A DNA stretch of 46,542 nucleotides from an uncultured Coriobacteriaceae bacterium (GCA_902803315.1 CADCPM010000033.1:1-46542); one strand, 5' to 3'; shown: positions 23,897-32,873, numbered from the stretch's first letter. Made by a program: numbers and translations. The notes: generated from the sequence alone by a model not told the origin.

Positions 23897-24457
23897 TTAC
23901 TTAACAAAGAGCTGCTTCTTGCGGGCTACCACATATGCGCCAACGAGCACGGCAACAGACACGCCGGCAACCGCGACGGTTTGGCCAACGCCAAAGCCAG
24001 TCTGCCTAACGACACTGGAGGTGGAAGCGGCCGTGGACGTCTTGCCGTCAACCTCCCAGGTAACCTTAGCATAATGCTTGGTGCTGTCTACGGTTACGTG
24101 AAGCTTGTAGTACTTTGCGCCAACCGAATTGACTTTATTAATAATCTCCTCATGGTGCGTCCAGAGGTCACGCTGCGTCTTGATATCGTACTTGGACAGG
24201 ATGTCGTGTACTTCCTTAATGGTGTTGCTAAAGTCGTCGCAAGCGGCAGCATCAAGATCCACCGAGTTAAGGGCGCTCTCCGCCTCGCCGTAGTACTGAT
24301 TCTTATGATCGTCGTCCAAGGGCCACTTATCCATCTCCGCTTTGAACTCTTTTAGCAGGTTTTGTTCATTTGAGTTGAGTCCGGCAGCATAGGCAGGAGC
24401 GACAAACGCGAACGACATCGCGAGCGCCATGAAAATCGCCAATACCTTCTTTTTCAT
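23897..24457 (-). CDS. Secreted sortase substrate with an RQTG sorting signal
   Basis: The 186-residue precursor has a signal peptide (MKKKVLAIFMALAMSFAFVA, cleavage after AYA at about 24), a helical extracellular part, and a C-terminal sorting signal. That signal is VVRQTG at 149-154, a hydrophobic segment VAVAGVSVAVLVGAYVV and the basic tail RKKQLFVK. The motif differs from canonical LPXTG and is probably what the adjacent sortase reads. A good GAAGGAAGGA site precedes ATG 24457. Its function beyond anchoring is unknown. It is the first gene of the sortase operon. Confidence 0.85.
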   Translation of the reverse strand: MKKKVLAIFMALAMSFAFVAPAYAAGLNSNEQNLLKEFKAEMDKWPLDDDHKNQYYGEAESALNSVDLDAAACDDFSNTIKEVHDILSKYDIKTQRDLWTHHEEIINKVNSVGAKYYKLHVTVDSTKHYAKVTWEVDGKTSTAASTSSVVRQTGFGVGQTVAVAGVSVAVLVGAYVVARKKQLFVK

Positions 24458-24591
24458 CTTTCATCCTTCCTTCAGGCTACTACACCTAAACTGACTTTCA
24501 GCATCCTATGCCAGGCTTTGTAAACGCATTTGCCCGAGACGTAAAATATGAAATAGAAAAGGATGAACGTAACTTTTGGCTAGGCAGGCGA

Positions 24592-24669
24592 CAGGCAAAG
24601 GGGATACTCCCCATTGTCTATGACTTGGGGACACAGGCAAAGGGGATACTCCCCATTGTCTGATGTTAT
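24592..24669. repeat. Two family A palindromic repeats after ispH
   Basis: Copies at 24592-24619 and 24634-24669 share CAGGCAAAGGGGATACTCCC and the continuation CCATTGTCT. The second ends GATGTTAT, where the complementary strand gives the ispH stop codon TAA. Each can fold into a hairpin with GGGGA/TCCCC at its heart, so they may also end ispH transcription. Confidence 0.85.
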
Positions 24670-25511
24670 TGGCTCAGCAGCTGCTCAATGCGCGCGCGGA
24701 CCTCGTCGATCTGATTTGCGGGGGTGGACGCGCCGGCAGTGATGCCTATGAGCTCGGCATCCGCAAACCATGCGGCCTCTAGCTCCTCGGGCAGCTCAAT
24801 ATGGTGGGTCCTCTCGCATGCGGCCGAGCAAATCTGCGAGAGGTGCGTGGTGTTCGCAGAGTTGCGTCCGCCGATGACAACCATGGCATCCGCCTCCCGC
24901 GCAAGCTCCGCTGCCGCTTCCTGACGCTTGCTCGTGGCATCGCAGATGGTGTCCATTACGCGCAACTCCTCGCAACGCCCAACGAGCGCAGCCACCACCT
25001 CGCGCAGCGTATCCTGCGCAAGCGTCGTCTGCACCACCAACCCAACGCGACGCGCGACGCTCACGCCATCCAAATCGGCAGCGCAGCCGACCACCAGCGC
25101 GCCAGGCGCATGGCCCACGGTGCCCTCGACCTCGGGATGGCCGGCCTCCCCCACCACCATTACCTGATAGCCCTCGCGCGTCAGACGCTCGGCAGCCACA
25201 TGCACCTTCTTCACGAAGGGACATGTGGCGTCCAGCACCTGCAGACCCAGCTCGCGTGCGCGATCCTCCACCTCAGGCGTCACGCCATGCGTTCGCATGA
25301 ACAGGATGTCGCCCACAGAGGCCTCGGAGGGATCGTCCACCACGCTGACCCCATCGGCGGCAAGCTGGGCCACCACGCTGGGATTATGGATGAGAGGACC
25401 GAGCGTATGCACGGGAGCTGTTGCCGCCTGGGCCGTGTCGCGCACCATCGCAAGTGCCCGTTCCACGCCAAAGCAGGCCCCGGCCTCTTGCGCAACCACG
25501 ATGCGTGCCAT
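24666..25511 (-). CDS. ispH: 4-hydroxy-3-methylbut-2-enyl diphosphate reductase
   Basis: The 281-residue iron-sulfur enzyme makes IPP and DMAPP in the last step of the MEP isoprenoid pathway. The three cluster cysteines are present: C13 in GACFGVERAL, C97 in LDATCPFVKK and C190 in MDTICDATSKRQ. The HGV motif (RTHGVTPE) and GHPEVEGT are also intact. ATG 25511 begins next to the cmk-plsC stop (25513-25515), so translation is coupled. The upstream frame to 25559 overlaps that gene and adds no family residues. The stop codon lies in a family A repeat. Confidence 0.95.
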   Translation of the reverse strand: MARIVVAQEAGACFGVERALAMVRDTAQAATAPVHTLGPLIHNPSVVAQLAADGVSVVDDPSEASVGDILFMRTHGVTPEVEDRARELGLQVLDATCPFVKKVHVAAERLTREGYQVMVVGEAGHPEVEGTVGHAPGALVVGCAADLDGVSVARRVGLVVQTTLAQDTLREVVAALVGRCEELRVMDTICDATSKRQEAAAELAREADAMVVIGGRNSANTTHLSQICSAACERTHHIELPEELEAAWFADAELIGITAGASTPANQIDEVRARIEQLLSQ

Positions 25512-25512
25512 G

Positions 25513-26976
25513 CTACATCTTTCCCGGGTGCTCTTTGCGCAATGCGTCGCGCAGGGCATACACGCGCTCCATCGCCACCTTCTCCATGGCGCTTGCCTGC
25601 TTCTTGCGGCCTTTCACTCCCAGCTCGTCAAAGGTGATGGGGTCACCGGCGCGCATCCACATGAAGCCCGGGCGCAACGGCTTGTTGCCACCAGGGGCTC
25701 CGTCGCGCGCTCCCACGATGGCCACCGGTATTACCGGTGCCTTAGCAAGCTGGGCGATGAGCGCAAAGCCTCCGTGGATCTCGACCTCTTGGTCATCGGA
25801 GTAGACGCGCGTGCCCTCGGGGAACACGAGCACGTCCTCGCCGCGCTGCAGCGCGCGCTGCGCACGACGCACGGCCTTGATGTCTGCCGTGCCGCGCTTT
25901 ACGGGAATCGCCCCAATGCGTGCAAAGAACCAGTTCACGATCTTGTGCTTGTCAAATTCGCTCTTGTACAGCACGCGCATGCGACGCCCGTGCGCCCAGT
26001 CACTTACCACCACCACGATCGGATCGATCATGGAGACGTGGTTCATGATCACCATCTGTCCGCCCTCGGCGTCCCACAACGTCCGGCCGTTCTCAAACTT
26101 CCAGTGCCACAGCGTCTTGCTCAGCAATCCGCACAAGCCAATGGAGGCCGCCAGCAAGGCACGGCTTCCCAAGCCATATTCGCGCACGGCACCCTCGTAG
26201 AAGGCCTCGTTCGGATCGGCGGGCTTGTCTTCGCCCTTCTTGGCTTTATTGGTCTTCTTGGGCTCGTCCGCCGTCTGGGCCGCAGGCTCCTCTTGTACTG
26301 CAGGCTTTACAGCCGCTGCGCGCGCCTCGTCGATAAGGGCGGATATCTGCGCGACCTCCTCCTCTATGGTCATGGACGAGGAATCGATGTGCACCGCGTC
26401 ATCGGCCGCGCAGAGCGGCGCGACGTCGCGCGTGGAGTCCGCCTTGTCGCGACGCTTGAGGTCGGCGAGAATCGCCTCCTCCTGCTTTGGGTCGTCGATG
26501 TCTCGCTGCAGGGCACGGCGATGCGCACGCGCCTCGGGGTTGGCGGTAAGGAACACCTTCACCTCGGCATCGGGAAACACCACCGTTCCGATGTCGCGTC
26601 CCTCTGCCACCACGTCGCCCGCGTTGCCAAGCTCGCGCTGCTGCGCGACCATTGCCTCGCGCACCGCAGGTACTGCCGACACCGCCGAGACCTCCGCATC
26701 GATGGCTGGCGTGCGAATCTCTGCCGTCACGTCGCGCCCATCGAGCGCAACCGTTTGGGTACCGTCGTCTGCCGTGCCGAACGTAATCGAAATCTCTTGA
26801 GCCACCTTTGCAACGGCCTCGTCGTCTGTCACGTCTACCTTGCGCTCGTGACAAGCGAGCGTTACGGTGCGATACATCGCACCGGTGTCGAGCAGAACGA
26901 GCCCACACCTTGTGGCGAGCTCATGGGCTATGGTGGACTTTCCGGACCCTGCAGGCCCGTCTATGGCTACCTTCAC
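25513..26976 (-). CDS. cmk: Cytidylate kinase fused to 1-acylglycerol-3-phosphate acyltransferase
   Basis: This 487-residue fusion begins with GTG at 26976, which has GGGAGG about seven bases upstream and opens directly into VKVAIDGPAGSGKST. Residues 1-220 are CMP/dCMP kinase (P-loop 7-14, DTGAMYRT, AEGRDIGTVVFP). A charged linker (about 223-258) leads to a PlsC-type acyltransferase (HX4D in NHVSMIDP with H313 and D318; FPEGTR at 385-390). The two parts serve nucleotide supply and phosphatidic acid synthesis. Separate cmk and plsC are adjacent genes in many bacteria, so this is a fusion of neighbours. Confidence 0.95.
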   Translation of the reverse strand: MKVAIDGPAGSGKSTIAHELATRCGLVLLDTGAMYRTVTLACHERKVDVTDDEAVAKVAQEISITFGTADDGTQTVALDGRDVTAEIRTPAIDAEVSAVSAVPAVREAMVAQQRELGNAGDVVAEGRDIGTVVFPDAEVKVFLTANPEARAHRRALQRDIDDPKQEEAILADLKRRDKADSTRDVAPLCAADDAVHIDSSSMTIEEEVAQISALIDEARAAAVKPAVQEEPAAQTADEPKKTNKAKKGEDKPADPNEAFYEGAVREYGLGSRALLAASIGLCGLLSKTLWHWKFENGRTLWDAEGGQMVIMNHVSMIDPIVVVVSDWAHGRRMRVLYKSEFDKHKIVNWFFARIGAIPVKRGTADIKAVRRAQRALQRGEDVLVFPEGTRVYSDDQEVEIHGGFALIAQLAKAPVIPVAIVGARDGAPGGNKPLRPGFMWMRAGDPITFDELGVKGRKKQASAMEKVAMERVYALRDALRKEHPGKM

Positions 26977-27118
26977 GTCGTACCTCCCATTTCGTGACGT
27001 ACGTGCCGATTTTGCCCAAACATAGCCCTCATGCATCGCCACGCTCTTATCATTTGCGAATCTACAGGCTTTTACCAGAAGAGACACTGACCGTTCGCGC
27101 CTACGTCCGCCCCATCAA

Positions 27119-27145
27119 ACAATGTGGAGTATTCCCTTTGCCCTT
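27119..27145. repeat. Degenerate family A copy
   Basis: ACAATGTGGAGTATTCCCTT and the following TGCCC match family A in reverse orientation with a few substitutions. It directly precedes the intact copy. Confidence 0.6.
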
Positions 27146-27181
27146 ATAACATCAGACAATGGGGAGTATCCCCTTTGCCTG
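27146..27181. repeat. Family A copy that encodes the RluB C-terminus
   Basis: These 36 bases are the exact reverse complement of 24634-24669. They include the rluB stop codon and the codons for the last residues (QAKGILPIV). Confidence 0.88.
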
Positions 27182-27928
27182 GACAAGCGCCTCGACCTGA
27201 GCCACCTCGTCGGAGGTGAGCAGGCGCCACGTGCCCTCTGCGCAATCGGTGAGCCTCAGCGGCCCGAAGGAGTCGCGATGAAGGCGAATCACCTTGTGGC
27301 CAATGGCCTCGCACATGCGCTTCACCTGATGCTTTCGCCCCTCATGGATCGTTATGCCGACTATCGCAGTATTCTCCCGATCCTCTCCTTCGCCCATCAG
27401 CTCCACTTCCGCAGGCTGCGTGAGACCGTCATCCAGGCGAATGCCCTTGCGCAACCTATTTAATTCGCCTTCGGTAGGCATACCCTCAACCAGCGCCACG
27501 TAGTGCTTGGATACGTGCTTAGAGGGATGAAGCATCTGCTGAGAGGCGTCACCGTTGGTAGTGAACAGCAGGATACCCGTCGTGTCCGCATCCAGACGGC
27601 CTACCGGAAAAAGCCCAGGATACGTTTGGGTGGGAACAAGACTCGCGATGCAAGGCCTGCCGTACGGGTCGCTCATGGTGGTAAGGTAGCCACTGGGCTT
27701 GTTGAGGATGAGGTAGGTGGCGTGTTCGGCAAGCTGCACCTCCCGCCCGTCCACCGTTACGATGTCGCAAGCCGGATCGACCTTGCTGCCCAGCTGGGTT
27801 ACCACCACGCCGTTTACGCGCACGCGGCCTGCCGTCATGAGCTTCTCGGACCCACGCCTGCTCGCGACACCCGCTCGCGCCAGGAACCGCTGCAAGCGCA
27901 TGGGAACCACGCGCTCGGCCTCACTCAT
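27152..27928 (-). CDS. rluB: 23S rRNA pseudouridine synthase (RluB family)
   Basis: The 258-residue protein has an N-terminal S4 RNA-binding domain (MRLQRFLARAGVASRRGSEK then VRVNGVVV) and a RsuA/RluB catalytic domain. The catalytic aspartate lies in VGRLDADTTGILLFT, after NKPSGYLTT. EGRKHQVKRMCEAIGH is the usual late motif. ATG 27928 with GGAAGAGG upstream overlaps the scpB end by eight bases. The C-terminal residues are encoded by a palindromic repeat, which probably replaced the native end. Confidence 0.93.
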   Translation of the reverse strand: MSEAERVVPMRLQRFLARAGVASRRGSEKLMTAGRVRVNGVVVTQLGSKVDPACDIVTVDGREVQLAEHATYLILNKPSGYLTTMSDPYGRPCIASLVPTQTYPGLFPVGRLDADTTGILLFTTNGDASQQMLHPSKHVSKHYVALVEGMPTEGELNRLRKGIRLDDGLTQPAEVELMGEGEDRENTAIVGITIHEGRKHQVKRMCEAIGHKVIRLHRDSFGPLRLTDCAEGTWRLLTSDEVAQVEALVQAKGILPIV

Positions 27929-28673
27929 CTTCGTTGTCCTCTTCCCCAAACGGAGCGCCATCAAACCCGTTTGCGTCGTCTTCGGCGGCGCTGGCCTCGC
28001 CCACGCCAGCCTCGCTCACCTCGTCCTCGCTCACGCTGTCCAGGAGCTCCTGCTCCTCGTCCAGGTCCTCGCTCGCCTCCTCAAGCGACACCTCCATGCT
28101 GCGGCCGGAAAGCCGCTCTTGGATGAAGCGCCTGGACTCCTCGTCGGGCGCGAACTCTTCCAGCGGAGGCAGGTCATTTACCGAGCGAAGGCCAAAGGAC
28201 TCCAGGAACTTTACCGTGGTGCCAAACAACGCCGCCTGGCGTGCATCCTTGCCAACCTCGCGTACCAGCCCCTTCTGGCGCAGCGACGAAATGACGCCGT
28301 CGGAGTTGACGCCACGAACGGCGCGCACTCCCTCGCGAGACACCGGCTGATGGTATGCAATGACGGCGAGGGTCTCCAGCGCCGCCTGCGAAAGTCGGCG
28401 CTTGTCCCACGAGAGCACGAAGGCCTCCACCTGGTCGTGATAGGCCGGATGCGTGAACAGTCGCCATCCGCCCGCCACCTCGCGTAGCTGAATGCCTCGG
28501 TTCGCGTCCGCGTAGTCAGCGGAAAGGGCGCGAAGCGCCGCGATTGCCTGCTCCTCTTCCACACCGGCCGCCTGGGCAAGGTCGCGCGCCGGCACCGCAT
28601 CCGCAGACACCAGCAGCAACGACTCCAACACGCCCATGAGCGAGCCCTGATCCAGTGGTGTGACGTCTCGCAT
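27921..28673 (-). CDS. scpB: Segregation and condensation protein B
   Basis: The 250-residue protein is the ScpB subunit of the SMC-ScpAB condensin, with two winged-helix units: LESLLLVSADAVPARDLAQA at the start and ALETLAVIAYHQPVSREGVR in the middle, followed by GVISSLRQKGLV. The C-terminal 70 residues are very acidic (runs of Glu, Asp and Ser) and longer than usual. The ATG overlaps the scpA stop by one base (TAATG). Confidence 0.94.
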   Translation of the reverse strand: MRDVTPLDQGSLMGVLESLLLVSADAVPARDLAQAAGVEEEQAIAALRALSADYADANRGIQLREVAGGWRLFTHPAYHDQVEAFVLSWDKRRLSQAALETLAVIAYHQPVSREGVRAVRGVNSDGVISSLRQKGLVREVGKDARQAALFGTTVKFLESFGLRSVNDLPPLEEFAPDEESRRFIQERLSGRSMEVSLEEASEDLDEEQELLDSVSEDEVSEAGVGEASAAEDDANGFDGAPFGEEDNEDE

Positions 28674-29485
28674 TAGTACTCCTCCTCGCCCGCACTCGTG
28701 AGGGCTTCCTCATCCAGCTCGAAGGCTGGCGCACCCTCCACGCGCACGATGTCTATCTCACCAAATATCTGCGACTGGGTAACCGTAATGGAACCGCGCT
28801 TGAAGAGCTCCAGCATGGCCAGGAACGTGGAGACAATGGCTTCCGGGGAGTCGTCTCCATCCAGAAGCTCCGAAAACGTCACGATGCCACGCGTGCGCGT
28901 AATACGGTCCACGGCGGCCACGGTAAGCACGATGGGCATGCGACGCGGCGCCACGTGCTCCGCGTCCAAAAGAAAGCTCTCGCGACGCGCGGTGAGGTCG
29001 GCGCATATTACGCCCAGGCTCCTCAGCGTTATGCCCTCAAGGAAGTCGGGCATGAGCCCCACGAACTCCGGGTCGGGTCCCGACGTGCGCGGCACCATGA
29101 GTGACTCCGCCTCCATGCGGCTTCCCAGCGCGGCACCCGCGTTGCGAAACTGCTTGTAGGCCACAAGCCTCGCCACGAGCACCTCGCGCGCCTCGTCGGG
29201 ACTCAGGTTTGCCAGGTCGTCCTCCTCCAGATCCTCCAACGGTCGGCGCACGGGCTCGGAGGGAACCAGCGAGGCCGCCTTCATGTCCAGGAGGGTCGAG
29301 GCCACAAGGATGAAGTCGCTTGCCACGTCCAGGTCCATCTCCCCCATACGCTGCACCTCGCTGAGGTACTGGTCGGCAACCTCGGCAATGGAGATGGAGC
29401 CGATGGCGAGCTTTTGTCGGCTCACCAAGGTAAGCAATAGGTCGAATGGGCCGCTAAAGGCCTGTGTCCTTACTCTGTACGACAT
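28673..29485 (-). CDS. scpA: Segregation and condensation protein A (kleisin)
   Basis: The 270-residue kleisin bridges the SMC heads. The start YRVRTQAFSGPFDLLLTLVS matches the family, as do ISIAEVADQYL and ASDFILVASTLLDMKAASLV. The C-terminal winged helix is in the last 90 residues. ATG 29485 is next to the M50 gene stop (29487). Order scpA-scpB-rluB is widely conserved. Confidence 0.94.
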   Translation of the reverse strand: MSYRVRTQAFSGPFDLLLTLVSRQKLAIGSISIAEVADQYLSEVQRMGEMDLDVASDFILVASTLLDMKAASLVPSEPVRRPLEDLEEDDLANLSPDEAREVLVARLVAYKQFRNAGAALGSRMEAESLMVPRTSGPDPEFVGLMPDFLEGITLRSLGVICADLTARRESFLLDAEHVAPRRMPIVLTVAAVDRITRTRGIVTFSELLDGDDSPEAIVSTFLAMLELFKRGSITVTQSQIFGEIDIVRVEGAPAFELDEEALTSAGEEEY

Positions 29486-29486
29486 G

Positions 29487-30167
29487 CTACATTCCCAAGA
29501 GAACAGGGGCTAGGTTGCCCGCGGTATAGTCAAGGTATATTCCCACAGGATTTATGTGGAGAACCATGGGAACGAGGTACATGATGCCCAGCAAGACTGG
29601 CAGGGCATATCGCTGCACCTGATAATACCAGTCCCGCGCCTTGCCACGCAAAAAAGGGCTGATGATGGCGGAGCCGTCCAGAGGCGGCAACGGAATCAGG
29701 TTGAAGAACATGAGCATGAGGTTGAGGTACACGTAGCGTGCGAGGATCTGCAAGACGAACACCATTACGTCCACGTTGCTCCCCGTTTGCGGCAAAAGCG
29801 CATAGAGCAACCTGAATATCCCGGCACCAACCAATGCCTGAGCGAGATTGCATGCCGGTCCGGCAAGTGCCACCAGCACCTCGTCGCGTATGGGATTGCG
29901 CAGGCGGTTGGGATTGTATGGCACGGGATTGGCGAATGCGAATATGGGCCCTCCGGCAATGGCCATAAGCAAGGGCAAAACGATGGAGCCAACGGGATGC
30001 AGGTGCGCCATGGGGTTGAGCGTGAGCCTACCCCGCTCCTTGGCCGTGGGGTCACCCAGGGCATTCGCCGCAGCGGCATGCGCTACCTCGTGAAGCACCG
30101 TGGCCAGCAACACGATTGCCACGGACAGAATGATGTAGGGAAGGTCGGAAAGGGTGAAGCCTAGCAT
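29487..30167 (-). CDS. Site-2-protease-like M50 membrane metalloprotease
   Basis: The 226-residue membrane protein has zinc motif HEVAHA at residues 26-31 in the first membrane helix, and the second-site motif LPPLDGSAI near 175. VPYNPNRLRNP and GPACNLAQAL are typical of compact M50 proteins found next to scpA. It would cleave substrates inside the membrane; none is known here. ATG 30167 is chosen over an upstream frame start at 30212. Confidence 0.9.
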   Translation of the reverse strand: MLGFTLSDLPYIILSVAIVLLATVLHEVAHAAAANALGDPTAKERGRLTLNPMAHLHPVGSIVLPLLMAIAGGPIFAFANPVPYNPNRLRNPIRDEVLVALAGPACNLAQALVGAGIFRLLYALLPQTGSNVDVMVFVLQILARYVYLNLMLMFFNLIPLPPLDGSAIISPFLRGKARDWYYQVQRYALPVLLGIMYLVPMVLHINPVGIYLDYTAGNLAPVLLGM

Positions 30168-30175
30168 CGCGATTC

Positions 30176-30667
30176 CTACCTCAACGCCGCGCGGGCTTTG
30201 CACAAAAGCCAATCTATAACGAAGAGTCCCAACGCGATGAGCGCAAGATCTCCCCTAAACGTTCCGCCAAAGGGCGTGTCGACCTCGAGCAGGCCAACGG
30301 AGCGCCACGGCAAATAGGAGGTCACGAGATCGGAGGCCACCGTAATGGTAGGTCGCAGGGGCAAGAATCCCAACGAGTTGAGCAGCACCAGCAGCACCAT
30401 GGCCAACGCGCACAGGCGCACGATCCACGCGAATAGGAGCAAGAATCCGCGACCTACCGCACGCGCTCCCCCACGCGCAGGAACGTCGCCCATAAAGTAC
30501 TCCCCCGTTGGCGCCGCGTCAGCGATGGCAGAGCGATACGAGGCCGCCTGACCATAGGGCAAAGAGTTCTGGGTATGCTCAACGTTCAAGCGCGGCGCCG
30601 CCGCAGTGCGCTGCTTCCTCATGACTGCCGTGCTTTGGGTGGGTTCCTCCTTGAAGTGCTTGGCCAT
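30176..30667 (-). CDS. Small membrane protein, function unknown
   Basis: The 163-residue protein has a basic soluble N-terminal half and two predicted membrane segments (FAWIVRLCALAMVLLVLLNS and LALIALGLFVIDWLL), separated by an external loop. I recognise no family. The ATG overlaps the abcF stop by one base (TAATG) and the M50 gene follows nine bases later, so it belongs to the same operon. Confidence 0.75.
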   Translation of the reverse strand: MAKHFKEEPTQSTAVMRKQRTAAAPRLNVEHTQNSLPYGQAASYRSAIADAAPTGEYFMGDVPARGGARAVGRGFLLLFAWIVRLCALAMVLLVLLNSLGFLPLRPTITVASDLVTSYLPWRSVGLLEVDTPFGGTFRGDLALIALGLFVIDWLLCKARAALR

Positions 30668-32670
30668 TATGCACCTGCCTCCATCTTCTCGGTAAGCTCG
30701 AGCCATTCCTCCTCGAGCGAGGGAATCTTCTTGGAAAGCGCCGTGTATTCCTTCATGGCATTGTCAAACGCACCCGCATCGTTGTAGAGCTCCTCGGACG
30801 CCATGAGTTCCATAAGCTCGGCATAGCGCTTTTGTGCGGGACCAAGTGCCGCCTCGACCTCTGCCAGACGGCGTTTGGTGGATGCGAGCGCCCTGCTCTG
30901 GGCTTGGCGTGCCTCGGCCTCCGCACGACGCTGCTCGCGCGTCTTCACGTTTCGTCCCGCGGGCCTCTTCGGCTCAGGCGGAACGCTCGCATTGGATCCG
31001 CCCGTCGCCTTTTGCGCGCCCGACTGCGCCTGCGCCTGTTCCTGCTCGAGCTCCGACTCGAGTTCTGCGCGCTTGAACTTGTAGTACTCGTAATCGCCGT
31101 CGTAAACCGTCGCCATGTGGTCGCGCACGTCAATGACCTTGTTGGATATGGCGCGAACCAGATGCTCGTCATGGCTAATGAGAATAATGGTGCCTGGGAA
31201 TTCCTTGAGAGCGCGTTCGAGCACGTCCACGGAATCGATGTCCAGGTGGTTGGTCGGCTCGTCGAGCAACAGCAGAGGGTCGGGCGCGACGAGCATCTTC
31301 GCAAGCGCCAGACGCGCACGCTCCCCTCCCGACAAAACCGACACGCGCTTGAGCACGTCATCGCCATGGAACAAAAACGCTCCGAGCAGGCGGCGCTCCT
31401 CCGAGCTCGTCCAGCCAGGAGCCGCCTCGTCCATCTCGCCAATAACGGTGTTGGCGGGGTTGAGGGTCTCCAGCTGGTGCTGGGCATAATAGGCATGCGT
31501 CACGTTTTTGCCCAGCTCTATGGTACCGTCGTCCGGGTCAAACGTGCCGCCGATGAGCTTCATGAGCGTAGACTTGCCGGCGCCGTTGGGTCCCACCAGC
31601 GTCACGTGGTCGCCGCGATAGAGCGTAAGGTCAATGCCGTCGTACACATGGTTCGAGCCAAAGTGCTTCGAGACGCCGCTCAGCTCCACGACCTTGTCAC
31701 CCGTACGCGGGGGATCGGGAAACGTGAAGTGCACCGTTTGATGGGACTCTGGCAGCACCACGAGCTCCTCGCGGATCTTCTCCACGCGCTTGACGCGCTC
31801 CTGCACCTGCTTGGCCTTCGTGGGCTTGTATCTGAACCTCTCGATGAAGGTCTCCATGTGCGCGATGTCGCGCTCCTGTGCGGCACGCTTGGCACGCAGT
31901 TGCTCCAGGTTGTCCTCGCGTTGCTTGAGGTAGCTGGAGTAATTGCCGGTATAGGTGTAGAGTCGCTTGTTCTCAAGCGAGGCCACATGGCTCACGCATG
32001 CGTCCATGAAGGTGCGATCGTGGCTTACGAGAAGCACCGCCCCGTCGTAGGATGCCAAAAACTGCTCGAGCCACTGCACGCTCTCCAGGTCCAGGTGGTT
32101 GGTCGGCTCGTCCAGAAGCAGCAGGTCGGGATGGCGAAGGAGCAGCTTGGAGAGGGCTATGCGCATCTGCCAGCCGCCGGAGAACTCGCGCGCGGGCTTG
32201 TCGAAGTCCTCGATGGGAAAGCCCAGGCCGCCGAGGATGGCACGTGCCCGGGCATTGAGCTCGTAGCCGCCCAGACGCTCGAACCGATCCTGTGCCGCAC
32301 CGTAGCGATCGAGCAGCCGTTCCTGCTCGACTCCCTCCTCGGACGAGGAGATACTGTGCTCGAGCTCCTCGATCTCGCGCTCCAAGTCGCGAATCTGCGT
32401 CGCGGAGTCCAGGACTTCCTGCAAGGCCGACTTGTCGCCGGCAATCTTGGTCTCCTGCTCCAGGTAGCCAAGCGTGGTGTCCTTGGCAAACGAGATCGTT
32501 CCCTCGTCTGCGGACTCCTGCCCCATGATAATCTTGAGCAAGGTGGTCTTGCCTGCGCCGTTAGGACCTACGAGCGCCCATCGCTCGCCAGCGTTGAGCT
32601 GCAGCGTGGCACCGCTATACAGCAGGCGCCCACCAAAGGACTTCTCGATTTTGTCGGCCAAGGCAATCAC
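30667..32670 (-). CDS. ABC-F family ATPase (Uup/EttA-like)
   Basis: The soluble protein of about 667 residues has two ABC domains without membrane parts, as in ABC-F ribosome-associated ATPases. Walker A is GPNGAGKTT in domain 1 and GPNGAGKST in domain 2; signatures are FSGGWQMR and LSGGERAR; both are followed by LLLDEPTNHLD. An acidic/basic linker and a C-terminal coiled coil of about 130 residues follow. I prefer GTG 32670: GGAGG lies seven bases before it, while the ATG at 32676 is only one base from that site. It heads the operon that runs to ispH. Confidence 0.93.
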   Translation of the reverse strand: MIALADKIEKSFGGRLLYSGATLQLNAGERWALVGPNGAGKTTLLKIIMGQESADEGTISFAKDTTLGYLEQETKIAGDKSALQEVLDSATQIRDLEREIEELEHSISSSEEGVEQERLLDRYGAAQDRFERLGGYELNARARAILGGLGFPIEDFDKPAREFSGGWQMRIALSKLLLRHPDLLLLDEPTNHLDLESVQWLEQFLASYDGAVLLVSHDRTFMDACVSHVASLENKRLYTYTGNYSSYLKQREDNLEQLRAKRAAQERDIAHMETFIERFRYKPTKAKQVQERVKRVEKIREELVVLPESHQTVHFTFPDPPRTGDKVVELSGVSKHFGSNHVYDGIDLTLYRGDHVTLVGPNGAGKSTLMKLIGGTFDPDDGTIELGKNVTHAYYAQHQLETLNPANTVIGEMDEAAPGWTSSEERRLLGAFLFHGDDVLKRVSVLSGGERARLALAKMLVAPDPLLLLDEPTNHLDIDSVDVLERALKEFPGTIILISHDEHLVRAISNKVIDVRDHMATVYDGDYEYYKFKRAELESELEQEQAQAQSGAQKATGGSNASVPPEPKRPAGRNVKTREQRRAEAEARQAQSRALASTKRRLAEVEAALGPAQKRYAELMELMASEELYNDAGAFDNAMKEYTALSKKIPSLEEEWLELTEKMEAGA

Positions 32671-32771
32671 AGGCATACCTCCATAGAACAATCCGTGATA
32701 TTGTACCAAGCCTCATGGCCGTTTTTGGAGCCACCACAACAAAGGCGTAGTCCATGGCAAACCGTACATAA

Positions 32772-32785
32772 GGGACAGTCCCCTA
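32772..32785. repeat. Short family B-like palindrome upstream of abcF
   Basis: AGGGACAGTCCCCT is a compact near-perfect palindrome that shares the GGGACAG core with the long family B repeats. It lies in the 250-base space between tRNA-Val and abcF. Confidence 0.5.
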
Positions 32786-32873
32786 ATGCAGGGTAAGCCG
32801 CAAAATCAGCTAACGTGCAGAGATTCAGCTTTCTTAATGGCACATAATGGCAACTGCAAGAAAAATGTCTAAC

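Noticed and set aside
24592..24669. Possible CRISPR repeats
   Set aside because: Only two direct copies occur here and the other copies are scattered singly or inverted at gene ends; no regular spacers and no cas genes.
25225..26997. 590-codon plus-strand open frame
   Set aside because: It is antisense to cmk-plsC and ispH and shows no domain features.
30832..32796. 654-codon plus-strand open frame
   Set aside because: It is antisense to the ABC-F gene, whose Walker and signature motifs are unmistakable.
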